This document shows, in pieces, positions 7,887 through 15,334 of a DNA stretch of 20,307 nt. Within the stretch, counting starts at the first letter, position 1. Every line of letters begins with the position of its first letter. The notes under the pieces are model-generated. The model made no database searches, was not told the DNA's origin, and saw only the letters and a program-made list of their open reading frames with translations. Source of the DNA: CAIZGX01 sp044374295 (lineage in GTDB: Bacteria; Bacteroidota; Bacteroidia; Flavobacteriales_D; Sanyastnellaceae); NCBI GenBank assembly GCA_044374295.1, contig JBILOU010000038.1, forward strand, positions 1 through 20,307. The letters run 5' to 3'. A program made the translations under genes and the position numbers.

Positions 7887-8302
7887 TGAAAAAATCACTC
7901 TTTTTTTTAATCATCGCCTTGGTATTCGCTTCGTGCGAAAAAGATCCAGGAGAAGGTGGAGCAGGAACTATTTCTGGAAATATTTCTAAAGAAGTCCGTG
8001 TAGTTTTAACTAACCCAGCGACTGAATTGTACACTGTTCCAGCTGCGGATTTAGAAGTCTATATCGTCTATGGAGAGCATGTTTCTCCAGATGACAAAGT
8101 GGTTACAGATTACAACGGCGACTTCGAGTTTCGTAATTTGAGAAAAGGAAAGTACACGGTTTATGCCTACAGCATGGATACGACTGGACAAAACCCTCCA
8201 ACCATTGATCCAACGAAAATGGTTGTTCTTAAGGAAGTCGAACTTACAGACAATAAGGATCATGCGGTCGTTTCAGATTTAACTATCTATGATACTCCGT
8301 AA
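7886..8302 (+). CDS. Small lipoprotein with a carboxypeptidase-regulatory-like beta-sandwich
   Basis: 138 residues. A short charged N-terminus, a hydrophobic stretch and the lipobox VFASC (Cys17) mark a lipoprotein signal peptide. After the Cys comes an acidic EKDPGEGG linker, then GTISGNISKEVRVVL and, further on, DYNGDFEFRNLRKGKYTVYAYS. That pattern (a GDFEF strand, then L.KGKY.V) is the hallmark of carboxypeptidase-regulatory-like or SdrB-like Ig-fold domains, which act as structural or binding modules at the surface rather than as enzymes. Its ATG overlaps the yebC stop codon and its last 14 bases overlap the DUF2490 gene, so the pair is likely co-translated. No specific function is recognised. 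A run of eight T lies in the signal-peptide codons (7901-7908). Confidence 0.8.
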   Translation: MKKSLFFLIIALVFASCEKDPGEGGAGTISGNISKEVRVVLTNPATELYTVPAADLEVYIVYGEHVSPDDKVVTDYNGDFEFRNLRKGKYTVYAYSMDTTGQNPPTIDPTKMVVLKEVELTDNKDHAVVSDLTIYDTP

Positions 8303-8999
8303 GAGTGTTCTTACGTTTTTTATATTTCTAGCATCGGTTGCTTCAGCTCAGAACGTTAACGATGCAGGAATGTGGAATGCGTTTTCTTTTTCATCTGATA
8401 TTAAGGACCTTACACCCTGGAAAGACCCGGAAATTTTCAAGTCCATGTCTTTAAATGTTAGTCCCGAAGTGCGGTTCAACGAAAATATTACACGGGTTAG
8501 TGGCTACTTTACCGATTTTGGATTAGAAAAGAAATGGAGTAAATTTTTATCCACGAATGTGGAATACCGAATAGGAGGAAGAAGGGAAGAAACTTGGTTT
8601 AATTTGCGCAGACGTTGGTCTTTCGGTGGACAAGCATCGATTGCCTTAAAACGGTTTAAAATTTCCACAAATACACGTTATCAGGTGGCGAATAATATAT
8701 CGAGCGATGTGGACTTGAATTCGACTTGGCGTCAGAAGTTGGTAGTTGAGTATTCGCTTAAAAAGGACCTGAGTGTTCAAGTGAGTCATGAGCTGTTCTT
8801 TCGTCCTGTGACACTCGAGAATTCCGATTGGCGAAGTCAGTTTGTTTTGAAGTACAAAGTGAATAAATCGAATGCTTTTTCATTGGGTTATTTAATTCAG
8901 AGAAATCTTGGAAATGCCGATATGGATTTCATTGTTCTTACTGGATATAAGTGGGAATTCAATAAGAAAAAGGAAAAATCAACTCCTGCCGTTCAATAG
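8289..8999 (+). CDS. DUF2490-family outer-membrane beta-barrel protein
   Basis: 236 residues with a cleavable signal peptide ending SVASA before QNVNDAGMWN. The mature part is a series of alternating amphipathic strands with aromatic ends, for example LEKKWSKFLSTNVEYRIG, RRWSFGGQASIALKRF, QKLVVEYSLKKDLSVQVSHE and AFSLGYLIQRNLG, as expected of a small outer-membrane barrel. The opening DAGMWNAFSFS and the R.R.R..F.. type strands fit DUF2490 (PF10677), which is common in Bacteroidota and of unknown function. It overlaps the lipoprotein gene by 14 bases, and the two may form an outer-membrane pair. The start ATG at 8289 is the only good one before the signal peptide. The family call rests on pattern recognition. 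Confidence 0.75.
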   Translation: MILRKSVLTFFIFLASVASAQNVNDAGMWNAFSFSSDIKDLTPWKDPEIFKSMSLNVSPEVRFNENITRVSGYFTDFGLEKKWSKFLSTNVEYRIGGRREETWFNLRRRWSFGGQASIALKRFKISTNTRYQVANNISSDVDLNSTWRQKLVVEYSLKKDLSVQVSHELFFRPVTLENSDWRSQFVLKYKVNKSNAFSLGYLIQRNLGNADMDFIVLTGYKWEFNKKKEKSTPAVQ

Positions 9000-9031
9000 G
9001 CTTTGTACCTTTATGGCATAAACAAGTTTTT

Positions 9032-10321
9032 ATGCGATACACAGCTCTTTCTTCAACACACTATTCAAACAATCGCAAACGCTTTGCTTCTCGCATGGAA
9101 GAGAAGGGGTTGGCTATTTTCACAAGCAACGATATTTATCCAACCAGTGCCGATGGTACTTTGCCGTTCAAGCAGCATAGCGATATTTTTTATTTGACGG
9201 GAGTTGATCAAGAAGAAACCATGTTGATCCTGTTTCCAGGTGCTACCAATCCTGCCCATAGAGAAATGCTTTTTGTTCGCGAAACAAATGATCACATTGC
9301 TGTTTGGGAAGGAGCGAAATTGAATAAGGCTCAAGCGAAAGATCGCACAGGAGTGAATACCATTCATTGGAGTTCTGAATTCGAAAAAACACTTCATACT
9401 GTAATCGGTGAAGCATCTTCAGTTTACCTAAATAGCAACGAGCATTCACGCGCAACTATAGAAGTTGAAACACGTGAAATGCGCTTGTCGAAATGGTTCC
9501 GTGAAAAATATCCTCATCATGCTATAGAGCGCTCTGCGCCTATCATGCACGCACTTCGTGCTGTGAAGGATGAAGAAGAAATTTCGCAAATTCAGAAGGC
9601 CGTTGACATCACCCGTAACGGTTTGTTGCGCGTAATGAAAATGATTCGTCCAGGTGTTATGGAATACGTTATTGAAGCTGAATTCGCTCACGAGTTTTTG
9701 AGCAGCGGTTCTCGCGGATTCGCATACACTCCAATTATTGCATCTGGAGAAAGCGCTTGTGTGCTTCATTACATAGACAACGACAAGCCTTGTAAAGAAG
9801 GCGACGTTATCTTGTTAGATGTAGGTGCCGAATACGGTAACTACGCTGCAGACATGACACGTTGTTTACCAGTTAGCGGGAAATTTACGCCACGCCAAAA
9901 AGATGTATACAACGCAGTTCTTTCAGTTATGAAACAAGCTACTGCTTATTTGAAACCAGGCGTTATCATGTCTGAATACCATGCAGCAGTAGGCGAGATG
10001 ATGACAACGGAATTGTTAAAGTTGAAGTTGATTTCGGAAGAAGATGTGAAAAACCAGAATCCATCTTGGCCTGCTTACAAGAAATATTTCATGCATGGCA
10101 CTTCACACTTCTTGGGATTAGATGTTCACGACGTAGGAAATTGGAACAAGCCAATTGAAGTTGGAAACGTATTCACGGTAGAACCGGGAATCTATATTCC
10201 GGAAGAAGATTTAGGTATTCGTTTAGAAAACAACATTGTCATTACCGAAAACGGAAACCGCGATTTATTCGCGAATTTCCCGTTGGAAGTGGAAGAGATT
10301 GAAGCATTGTGCGCTAAATAA
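9032..10321 (+). CDS. pepP: Xaa-Pro aminopeptidase (M24B, pita-bread fold)
   Basis: Metallopeptidase that removes an N-terminal residue preceding proline; probably cytoplasmic, since no signal peptide is seen. 429 residues, like aminopeptidase P. The N-terminal creatinase-like domain includes FTSNDIYPTSADGTLPFKQ and DIFYLTGVDQEE. The C-terminal catalytic domain carries the five metal ligands of the family: Asp in LLDVGAEYG, Asp in AADMTRC, His in HGTSHFLGLDVHD, Glu in VEPGIYIPEE and Glu in RLENNIVI. It starts 32 bases after the DUF2490 gene and probably belongs to the yebC operon. Its stop codon directly abuts that of the helicase-nuclease on the other strand. Assignment is secure to family; the metal is usually Mn in relatives. 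Confidence 0.95.
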   Translation: MRYTALSSTHYSNNRKRFASRMEEKGLAIFTSNDIYPTSADGTLPFKQHSDIFYLTGVDQEETMLILFPGATNPAHREMLFVRETNDHIAVWEGAKLNKAQAKDRTGVNTIHWSSEFEKTLHTVIGEASSVYLNSNEHSRATIEVETREMRLSKWFREKYPHHAIERSAPIMHALRAVKDEEEISQIQKAVDITRNGLLRVMKMIRPGVMEYVIEAEFAHEFLSSGSRGFAYTPIIASGESACVLHYIDNDKPCKEGDVILLDVGAEYGNYAADMTRCLPVSGKFTPRQKDVYNAVLSVMKQATAYLKPGVIMSEYHAAVGEMMTTELLKLKLISEEDVKNQNPSWPAYKKYFMHGTSHFLGLDVHDVGNWNKPIEVGNVFTVEPGIYIPEEDLGIRLENNIVITENGNRDLFANFPLEVEEIEALCAK

Positions 10322-13300
10322 TTAGAGCGTAACTTCTTTCAATGTACCCGTTTTAGTGTAAGCAAGATATCCTCTAACAGGCTTGTATGTTGCGCTTTGT
10401 AGCGCACTCATGTAGTTCTTCACTTGCTGAAGGTGCTTGTCCATTTCTGCACCCGTTTTGAAATCGTAGACTTCAACGTATTCAGCATTTAAGTGAATAC
10501 GATCAGGACGAGCCACTTCACGAACATTGATTTGAACATCGTGTTCAGTCAGAACTTCATCTTCCGTTTTGAATATCTGTTGAAAGGAATCGTTCATGAC
10601 TGTTGCTTTTACTTGATTCGAAAGAAGTTCTTTTTCGTTGGTTTGAAGTTCGGTGTGTTCGAAGATGTAATTCGAAAGCGATTCTTCCCACGAATTGAAA
10701 TGATTCAACGTTGAAAGACAAGCATGCAAGTGATTTCCCATGACAAGTGCTTCTTTTCCTTCCAAATCTTTGCGTTTCGTTTCACGCATGCGGAAATCGG
10801 GTTGCACCGCATTTAAGCGTGTTCCATCAAGTAGCGCAACAGTTTTCGTTTCCTCTTTTTCCTCCTTAACATGCTTCACTTTTTCTCCGAAATGAAATTT
10901 ATTCAATCCCGCATGGTGCGTATTGAAGTACTCGTAGAGATAAGCGTTTAAAGCGCTATTAGAAGATGAAGGTTTGTTTTCAGTAAGGAAATACAAGCGC
11001 TCTTCTGGACGCGTGAGCGCTACATAAAGCAGGTTCATGTCGTCGAGTAAGATCTTATTATTCTCTGTTTGAATTTCTTCCGGTTCATCTTCCTTAGGAG
11101 ACTTGCTCGGAGTGAAGTTGATGAGTCCTTTCGTGAATCCCGGATGAACATTTGGTGCGCTTACCCAAAGTGTTTGGTTCGGATGCTTCGTGTCGAATTT
11201 CGGGAAGATGACCACTGGAAATTGAAGCCCTTTACTTTTATGAATAGTTAAGATGCGAACGGCATTTTGCTGCTCACCACTTTGAATGTACAATTTGTTT
11301 TTGTTGTCGTTCCACCAATCGGTCATTTCTGAAAAACCCATTCCATTGCGGTGAGAGAGTTGCAGCAATTGGTTTTCGAAAAATTCCAAATACACATCGA
11401 ATTGCAATTGGAAATAGCGAATGAGTTCTTGAATGCATTCGAACGGATGGACGTTACTCTTCACGATATCTCGAAGTCCAGGGTAATGCTCGTCCAAGAA
11501 TTCATTTACCTTAAAACGAAGTTTTCCTTTTTCCAGTTGCTCAACATAAGTGGCAATAATTTCACTGTAGTTGAACTTATCTGGAAAGACATCGCAGATT
11601 CTGCGAATCAAATTGAAGCGATAAAAATTCTCGGTTTCTTTTCCGAAGTAGTTGATACAGGCCATGAGGAGTTGCACTTCGTTGGAATTTTGCACCAAGA
11701 AACTATCCTCCGTTGTGAGTGGTATTTTTTCTGTTTGTTGAAGAATGAATTCAGAAATTTTTGTCGACTCCGACTTTCCTTTTCTTGTCAGTATTGCAAT
11801 ATCTCCCCATTCGTATCCATCTGCGCGACATTCGCGAATGGCTTCAACAATGCCATTCAGCATATGCAAATCCTTCGAATCCTTTGAGTCCTTTTTTTCG
11901 ACCACAAGGGTTTGAACTTCCACATATCCCGGATGTTTTTTACTGCATTCTTGCTCGTGTTTGTCATAGACATCTTGAAGCGGACCTAGCTTTTCTTTCA
12001 ATACACCGAATAACGTATTGTTGAATTCAATAATGGCTTTTCCACTTCTTCTGTTGGTGTTTAAGACTTGTTCTTTGTAGGCATCGTTCAACAACAACTG
12101 CATGGTATCAGGCGCACCGTCGAATAATTTTGGAAGTCGAACGAATTGTTCAACATTTCCATTTCTCCATCTGTAAATGCTTTGCTTCCCATCTCCAACA
12201 ACCAAATTGAAACTCCCTTGTGCAATGGCGTTTTCAAACAACGGAAGAAAGTTCTTCCATTGCATTTCAGATGTGTCTTGAAACTCGTCGATAAGAATGT
12301 GATGATAACGCTCTCCAGCTCGCTCGTATATGAATGGCGCAGTGCTTTCCTGAACAACGGCAGACACAATGGCGTGAAAGTCTGAGATAAGTAGCAGGTT
12401 TTCTTCCGATTTTATTCGGGTACTTACTTCATTCAGTTTGCTTAATAATCCTGTTGTATAGATCCTTGGTAGAATTTTATTGATGCGGTTGAATTCGTGT
12501 TTGTTATTTCCTGAAATCCAATCAATGATATATTCGGCGGTCTCATTTAACAAAGGATTAAGTGCTTCCACTTGGGCTTGTTTTGGTTTGCCCCAGCCTT
12601 TTTCCATCACCTTTAATAGCGTTGATCCAGGCATTTCAAATTTACCACCTCTAATTTTTTTTAAGTAAGTGATGGTTCCACTCCCACTATTGAAAAAGTC
12701 TTTATTCGTTAGGTTATTTGATTCAATTTTTTCAAAGACAATATCGATGCGCTCAAAAAGTTCTTTCGTCAATTCCTGGAGCTTATTCTGAAAAGCCTTC
12801 TTGATTAAATCGTATTCAGTAATGTGTAGATTTTCAAATAGCGAAAGAATGTTCTTCGCGTCTTCCTTCACCAGTTGCTTTGAAATTCCGATCATGCCTT
12901 TGCGGACATTCCAATCTTCTTCTTCTTCGAAATTGCTTAGCACATAGTTTTCGAGATAGGTCGTCAATTCAGCGTCTTCACCCACTTCATCGAGACACGC
13001 GTCAACGCATTGCTCAAGAAACTTCTCGGTATCCATTTGAATGGAAAAATCCGGATGTATCTGCAAGTCTTTCGCGAACGCACGAACGATGCGGTGCGTG
13101 AAACTATCGATTGTACTGATGCTCAAGCGCGAGTAATGGTGAAGCATGTGCGAAAGCGTTTTGCGGGCTCGCGCTTGCAAGATCATAGGAGAAACATCGA
13201 GCTCCTTTCGAATGTCGTTGAACAATTCGTTCTTTCCTTCCAACGCTTGAACGAAGGTGAATTCATGCAATCGCTCCATAACCCGCTCCTTCATCTCAGA

Positions 13301-13453
13301 GGCCGCGGCATTGGTAAACGTAATGGCCAAGATGTGGCTATAAGCGTAGGGCTCTTCGCTTTTTAAACTTAAAAAAAGGAAGTGTCTAACCAAGGCGTAG
13401 GTCTTTCCGCTACCCGCAGAACTTTTTAATACAAGAAAGGGTTGTTTTTCCAT
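10322..13453 (-). CDS. RecB/AddA-like UvrD-type helicase with C-terminal nuclease domain
   Basis: Superfamily 1A DNA helicase fused to a RecB-type nuclease, expected to process double-strand DNA ends for recombination. About 1043 residues from the ATG at 13453; a TTG three codons upstream is less likely. Helicase motifs occur in order: Walker A SSAGSGKT (K17), Ia AITFTNAAASEMKERV, ISTIDSFTHRI, Walker B HHILIDEFQDTSEMQW, III VVGDGKQSIYRWR, IV LNTNRRSGK, V ILTIHKSKGLQFPVV and VI LLYVALTRPEERLYF. The C-terminal PD-(D/E)XK nuclease keeps GNHLHACL, RPDRI (D984), VYDFKTG (D997, K999) and the Q...Y motif (about 1010-1014), so it looks active. No AddB/RecC-like partner adjoins it: the gene upstream runs the other way. 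It could be called addA or recB-like; the exact complex is not certain. Confidence 0.92.
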   Translation of the reverse strand: MEKQPFLVLKSSAGSGKTYALVRHFLFLSLKSEEPYAYSHILAITFTNAAASEMKERVMERLHEFTFVQALEGKNELFNDIRKELDVSPMILQARARKTLSHMLHHYSRLSISTIDSFTHRIVRAFAKDLQIHPDFSIQMDTEKFLEQCVDACLDEVGEDAELTTYLENYVLSNFEEEEDWNVRKGMIGISKQLVKEDAKNILSLFENLHITEYDLIKKAFQNKLQELTKELFERIDIVFEKIESNNLTNKDFFNSGSGTITYLKKIRGGKFEMPGSTLLKVMEKGWGKPKQAQVEALNPLLNETAEYIIDWISGNNKHEFNRINKILPRIYTTGLLSKLNEVSTRIKSEENLLLISDFHAIVSAVVQESTAPFIYERAGERYHHILIDEFQDTSEMQWKNFLPLFENAIAQGSFNLVVGDGKQSIYRWRNGNVEQFVRLPKLFDGAPDTMQLLLNDAYKEQVLNTNRRSGKAIIEFNNTLFGVLKEKLGPLQDVYDKHEQECSKKHPGYVEVQTLVVEKKDSKDSKDLHMLNGIVEAIRECRADGYEWGDIAILTRKGKSESTKISEFILQQTEKIPLTTEDSFLVQNSNEVQLLMACINYFGKETENFYRFNLIRRICDVFPDKFNYSEIIATYVEQLEKGKLRFKVNEFLDEHYPGLRDIVKSNVHPFECIQELIRYFQLQFDVYLEFFENQLLQLSHRNGMGFSEMTDWWNDNKNKLYIQSGEQQNAVRILTIHKSKGLQFPVVIFPKFDTKHPNQTLWVSAPNVHPGFTKGLINFTPSKSPKEDEPEEIQTENNKILLDDMNLLYVALTRPEERLYFLTENKPSSSNSALNAYLYEYFNTHHAGLNKFHFGEKVKHVKEEKEETKTVALLDGTRLNAVQPDFRMRETKRKDLEGKEALVMGNHLHACLSTLNHFNSWEESLSNYIFEHTELQTNEKELLSNQVKATVMNDSFQQIFKTEDEVLTEHDVQINVREVARPDRIHLNAEYVEVYDFKTGAEMDKHLQQVKNYMSALQSATYKPVRGYLAYTKTGTLKEVTL

Positions 13454-13523
13454 CAAGAGCAAGTCAGTTAATCGAATAGAGTGCTATCTTTAATTCGTGA
13501 AGTGAAAGTAAATCCATGTAGCA

Positions 13524-14285
13524 ATGAAAATGAAAATTGTGAATAATTATTTCTTCGTCGTTATGCTTGGCTTATTGCTCGCATCTTGCGGCGAAGAAAA
13601 TCCTTCCACTCCTGTTGAAACCAAGGTTCATTTGAAGTTTGTTCCGACCTACAACGGACTGGCGCTTTCGATTGATTCTGTTTATACCAATTCATTTGGA
13701 CAGCAGCTCCGTGTTGAGAATATTCAGTTTTATTTGTCGAATATCTATGCGCACAACGGTGCAGATTCTACCTTATTGAAACAAGCGTTTTTACTCACCT
13801 TGCTAGAACCGCAAACGCTTTCGCTGAATGTGTCTCCTCAGTCTTTTTCTTCGCTCTCGTTCGGTGTGGGCGTGCCAGGTAATTTGAACAAGAACGTGGA
13901 TCCTTCGCAATACGCTAATTCGAATCCATTGAGTGTGCAAGGTTCTAACGGAATGTTTTGGTACTGGAACACCGGCTATATTTTCGTGAAGGTGGAAGGA
14001 AGGTATGAGCTAACAGGAACCCCCAATGCACCTTTGATGGATTCGTATTCGTTCCACATGGGCGACGATCCGTTGTACCGAGTTCTGCATTTCAATACAG
14101 GAAGTGTGAGTTTAGCGGAAGGTGATGCGCGCACATTCAACATTGAAGTGGCCGTTGACAGCGTGTTCAACAGACCCGCAGATCCGATTGATTTGTCCAT
14201 TGACAATCTTACGCACACCACTTCGAATTTTCCTTTGGCCGAGCGCATGACGAATAATTTTGTTACAGCGTTTCATCTTCAATGA
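13524..14285 (+). CDS. MbnP-like lipoprotein (candidate kynurenine-dependent copper binder)
   Basis: 253 residues with a lipoprotein signal ending LLLASC (Cys22), so probably outer-membrane or periplasmic. The pattern VHLKFVPTYNGLAL, then RVENIQFYLSNI, FSSLSFGVGVPG and NGMFWYWNTGYIFVKVEG matches the MbnP family (PF20243). Characterised MbnP binds copper using a kynurenine formed from Trp by a partner diheme MauG-like enzyme, MbnH. Here the whole protein has only two tryptophans, W146 and W148, both in the conserved FWYWN segment, which makes them the obvious modification candidates. The stop codon overlaps the ATG of the first diheme gene (ATGA), tying the substrate to its likely enzyme. Family recognition is good; copper binding and modification are inferred. 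Confidence 0.82.
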   Translation: MKMKIVNNYFFVVMLGLLLASCGEENPSTPVETKVHLKFVPTYNGLALSIDSVYTNSFGQQLRVENIQFYLSNIYAHNGADSTLLKQAFLLTLLEPQTLSLNVSPQSFSSLSFGVGVPGNLNKNVDPSQYANSNPLSVQGSNGMFWYWNTGYIFVKVEGRYELTGTPNAPLMDSYSFHMGDDPLYRVLHFNTGSVSLAEGDARTFNIEVAVDSVFNRPADPIDLSIDNLTHTTSNFPLAERMTNNFVTAFHLQ

Positions 14286-15289
14286 GAAGAGTAATTTCTT
14301 TTTTTTTTATAGTTGGAATTCTTGCTGGCTGCGCCAGTGAAGGTTCTCAGGATCGTTCCATTTCATTCAAACAACCGCATTATTTTCCTGCTATAATTTT
14401 CCCTGAAGGAAATGAGCCCACGCTTCTTCGATTCGAATTGGGAAAAAAATTGTTTTACGAAAAACAATTGTCAAAGAACGAAGATCAATCCTGCGCATCT
14501 TGTCATCGCTTGCCTTCAGCATTTACAGATGGAAGAACGGTCTCTTCCTTCCATGAGAATGAATTCGCTCGTAACGCCCCAACATTGGCGAATTTAGCCT
14601 GGTCGCCATACTTCATGTCGGAAGGCGGAGTGCCAACCTTGGAGTTGCAAGCATTAGGACCCATTCATGAAACGCATGAATTGTCTTTGAGTATGGAAGA
14701 AGTTGTTGGCCGATTGAATAGTAAATCGAATTATGCTGAATTGAGCAAAGCCGCTTACGGAAGGGAATTGGACGCGTTTGTAATTACCAGAGCGCTCGCT
14801 TGTTTTCAACGTGCTTTAATCAGCGGTGATTCGAAATTTGATCGTCATTATTTTTTGAAGACGAATGATTATTCCGAATTGGAGAAGCAAGGAATGGATT
14901 TGTTTTTTTCGGAGCGAACGCAGTGTAGCAGCTGTCACGCGTTACCTTTTTTCACAGATTACAAATTCTACAGTTTGGGCTTTGAAGATGCCGACATTGG
15001 GTTGGAACGAAGAACTTATTCGGAAAATGATAGAGGAAAATTCAAGACGCCAACCTTGCGCAACATTGAATTAACGGCGCCTTACATGCACAACGGTTCC
15101 ATGAGTTCGTTGGAAGAGGTAGTTTCGTTTTACAATACCGGAGGAGGCACACGCACCACGAAGGATTCAAGAGTAAAGCCATTGAATTTATCGCAGGAGG
15201 AAGAACGAGCACTGGTTGCTTTTTTGAAGACGCTAACCGATTGGAATTTTGTTCAGAATGAAAAATTCTTGGTCGCTGACGAAGATTAG
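14282..15289 (+). CDS. Diheme MauG/cytochrome c peroxidase-type lipoprotein, copy 1 (MbnH-like)
   Basis: 335 residues with a lipobox ILAGC (Cys17). Two c-type heme sites: CASCH (71-75) and CSSCH (215-219). The conserved inter-heme Trp is kept in LANLAWSP (W107), as are KFKTPTLRNIELTAPYMHNG, with the candidate axial Met (M269), and the terminal FYNTGGG and ALVAFLKTLTD motifs. It departs from the family where FFWDGREPTLE is expected: it reads YFMSEGGVPTLE, and the following NPIEM-like stretch reads HETHEL, keeping the Glu. Together with the 4-base overlap with the MbnP gene, this suggests a dedicated MbnH-like oxidase for MbnP rather than a general peroxidase. A run of ten T (14299-14308) lies within the signal-peptide codons. 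Peroxidase versus Trp-oxidising activity is inference. Confidence 0.88.
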   Translation: MRRVISFFFIVGILAGCASEGSQDRSISFKQPHYFPAIIFPEGNEPTLLRFELGKKLFYEKQLSKNEDQSCASCHRLPSAFTDGRTVSSFHENEFARNAPTLANLAWSPYFMSEGGVPTLELQALGPIHETHELSLSMEEVVGRLNSKSNYAELSKAAYGRELDAFVITRALACFQRALISGDSKFDRHYFLKTNDYSELEKQGMDLFFSERTQCSSCHALPFFTDYKFYSLGFEDADIGLERRTYSENDRGKFKTPTLRNIELTAPYMHNGSMSSLEEVVSFYNTGGGTRTTKDSRVKPLNLSQEEERALVAFLKTLTDWNFVQNEKFLVADED

Positions 15290-15303
15290 CGAATCAAATA
15301 AAA

Positions 15304-15330
15304 TTGTTTATTCTTTCTCGCGTATTTTTG
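15304..15330 (+). promoter_or_regulatory. Candidate internal promoter before the second diheme gene
   Basis: TTG (15304-15306), 16 bases, then TATTTTTG (15323-15330), an exact -7 match. The motif ends 4 bases before the ATG at 15335, so a typical start point would fall at or just beside the start codon, implying a leaderless or nearly leaderless message. It shares the 12-mer GCGTATTTTTGG with the site before the second skp gene. Confidence 0.5.
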
Positions 15331-15334
15331 GAGT

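Noticed and set aside
9006..9013. TACCTTTA as a separate promoter for pepP
   Set aside because: It has one mismatch and no -33 element; co-transcription from upstream explains the 32-base gap equally well.
11351..11887. 178-codon open frame on the + strand
   Set aside because: It lies fully inside the helicase-nuclease gene on the other strand, which has clear conserved motifs; its product shows no recognisable family features.
13454..13462. TTG at 13462 as the helicase start
   Set aside because: It adds only three residues; the ATG at 13453 gives a normal N-terminus close to the Walker A motif.
13485..13492. TATCTTTA as the promoter of the MbnP operon
   Set aside because: It has one mismatch to TAnnTTTG and no TTG element at the right distance, so support is too weak to list.
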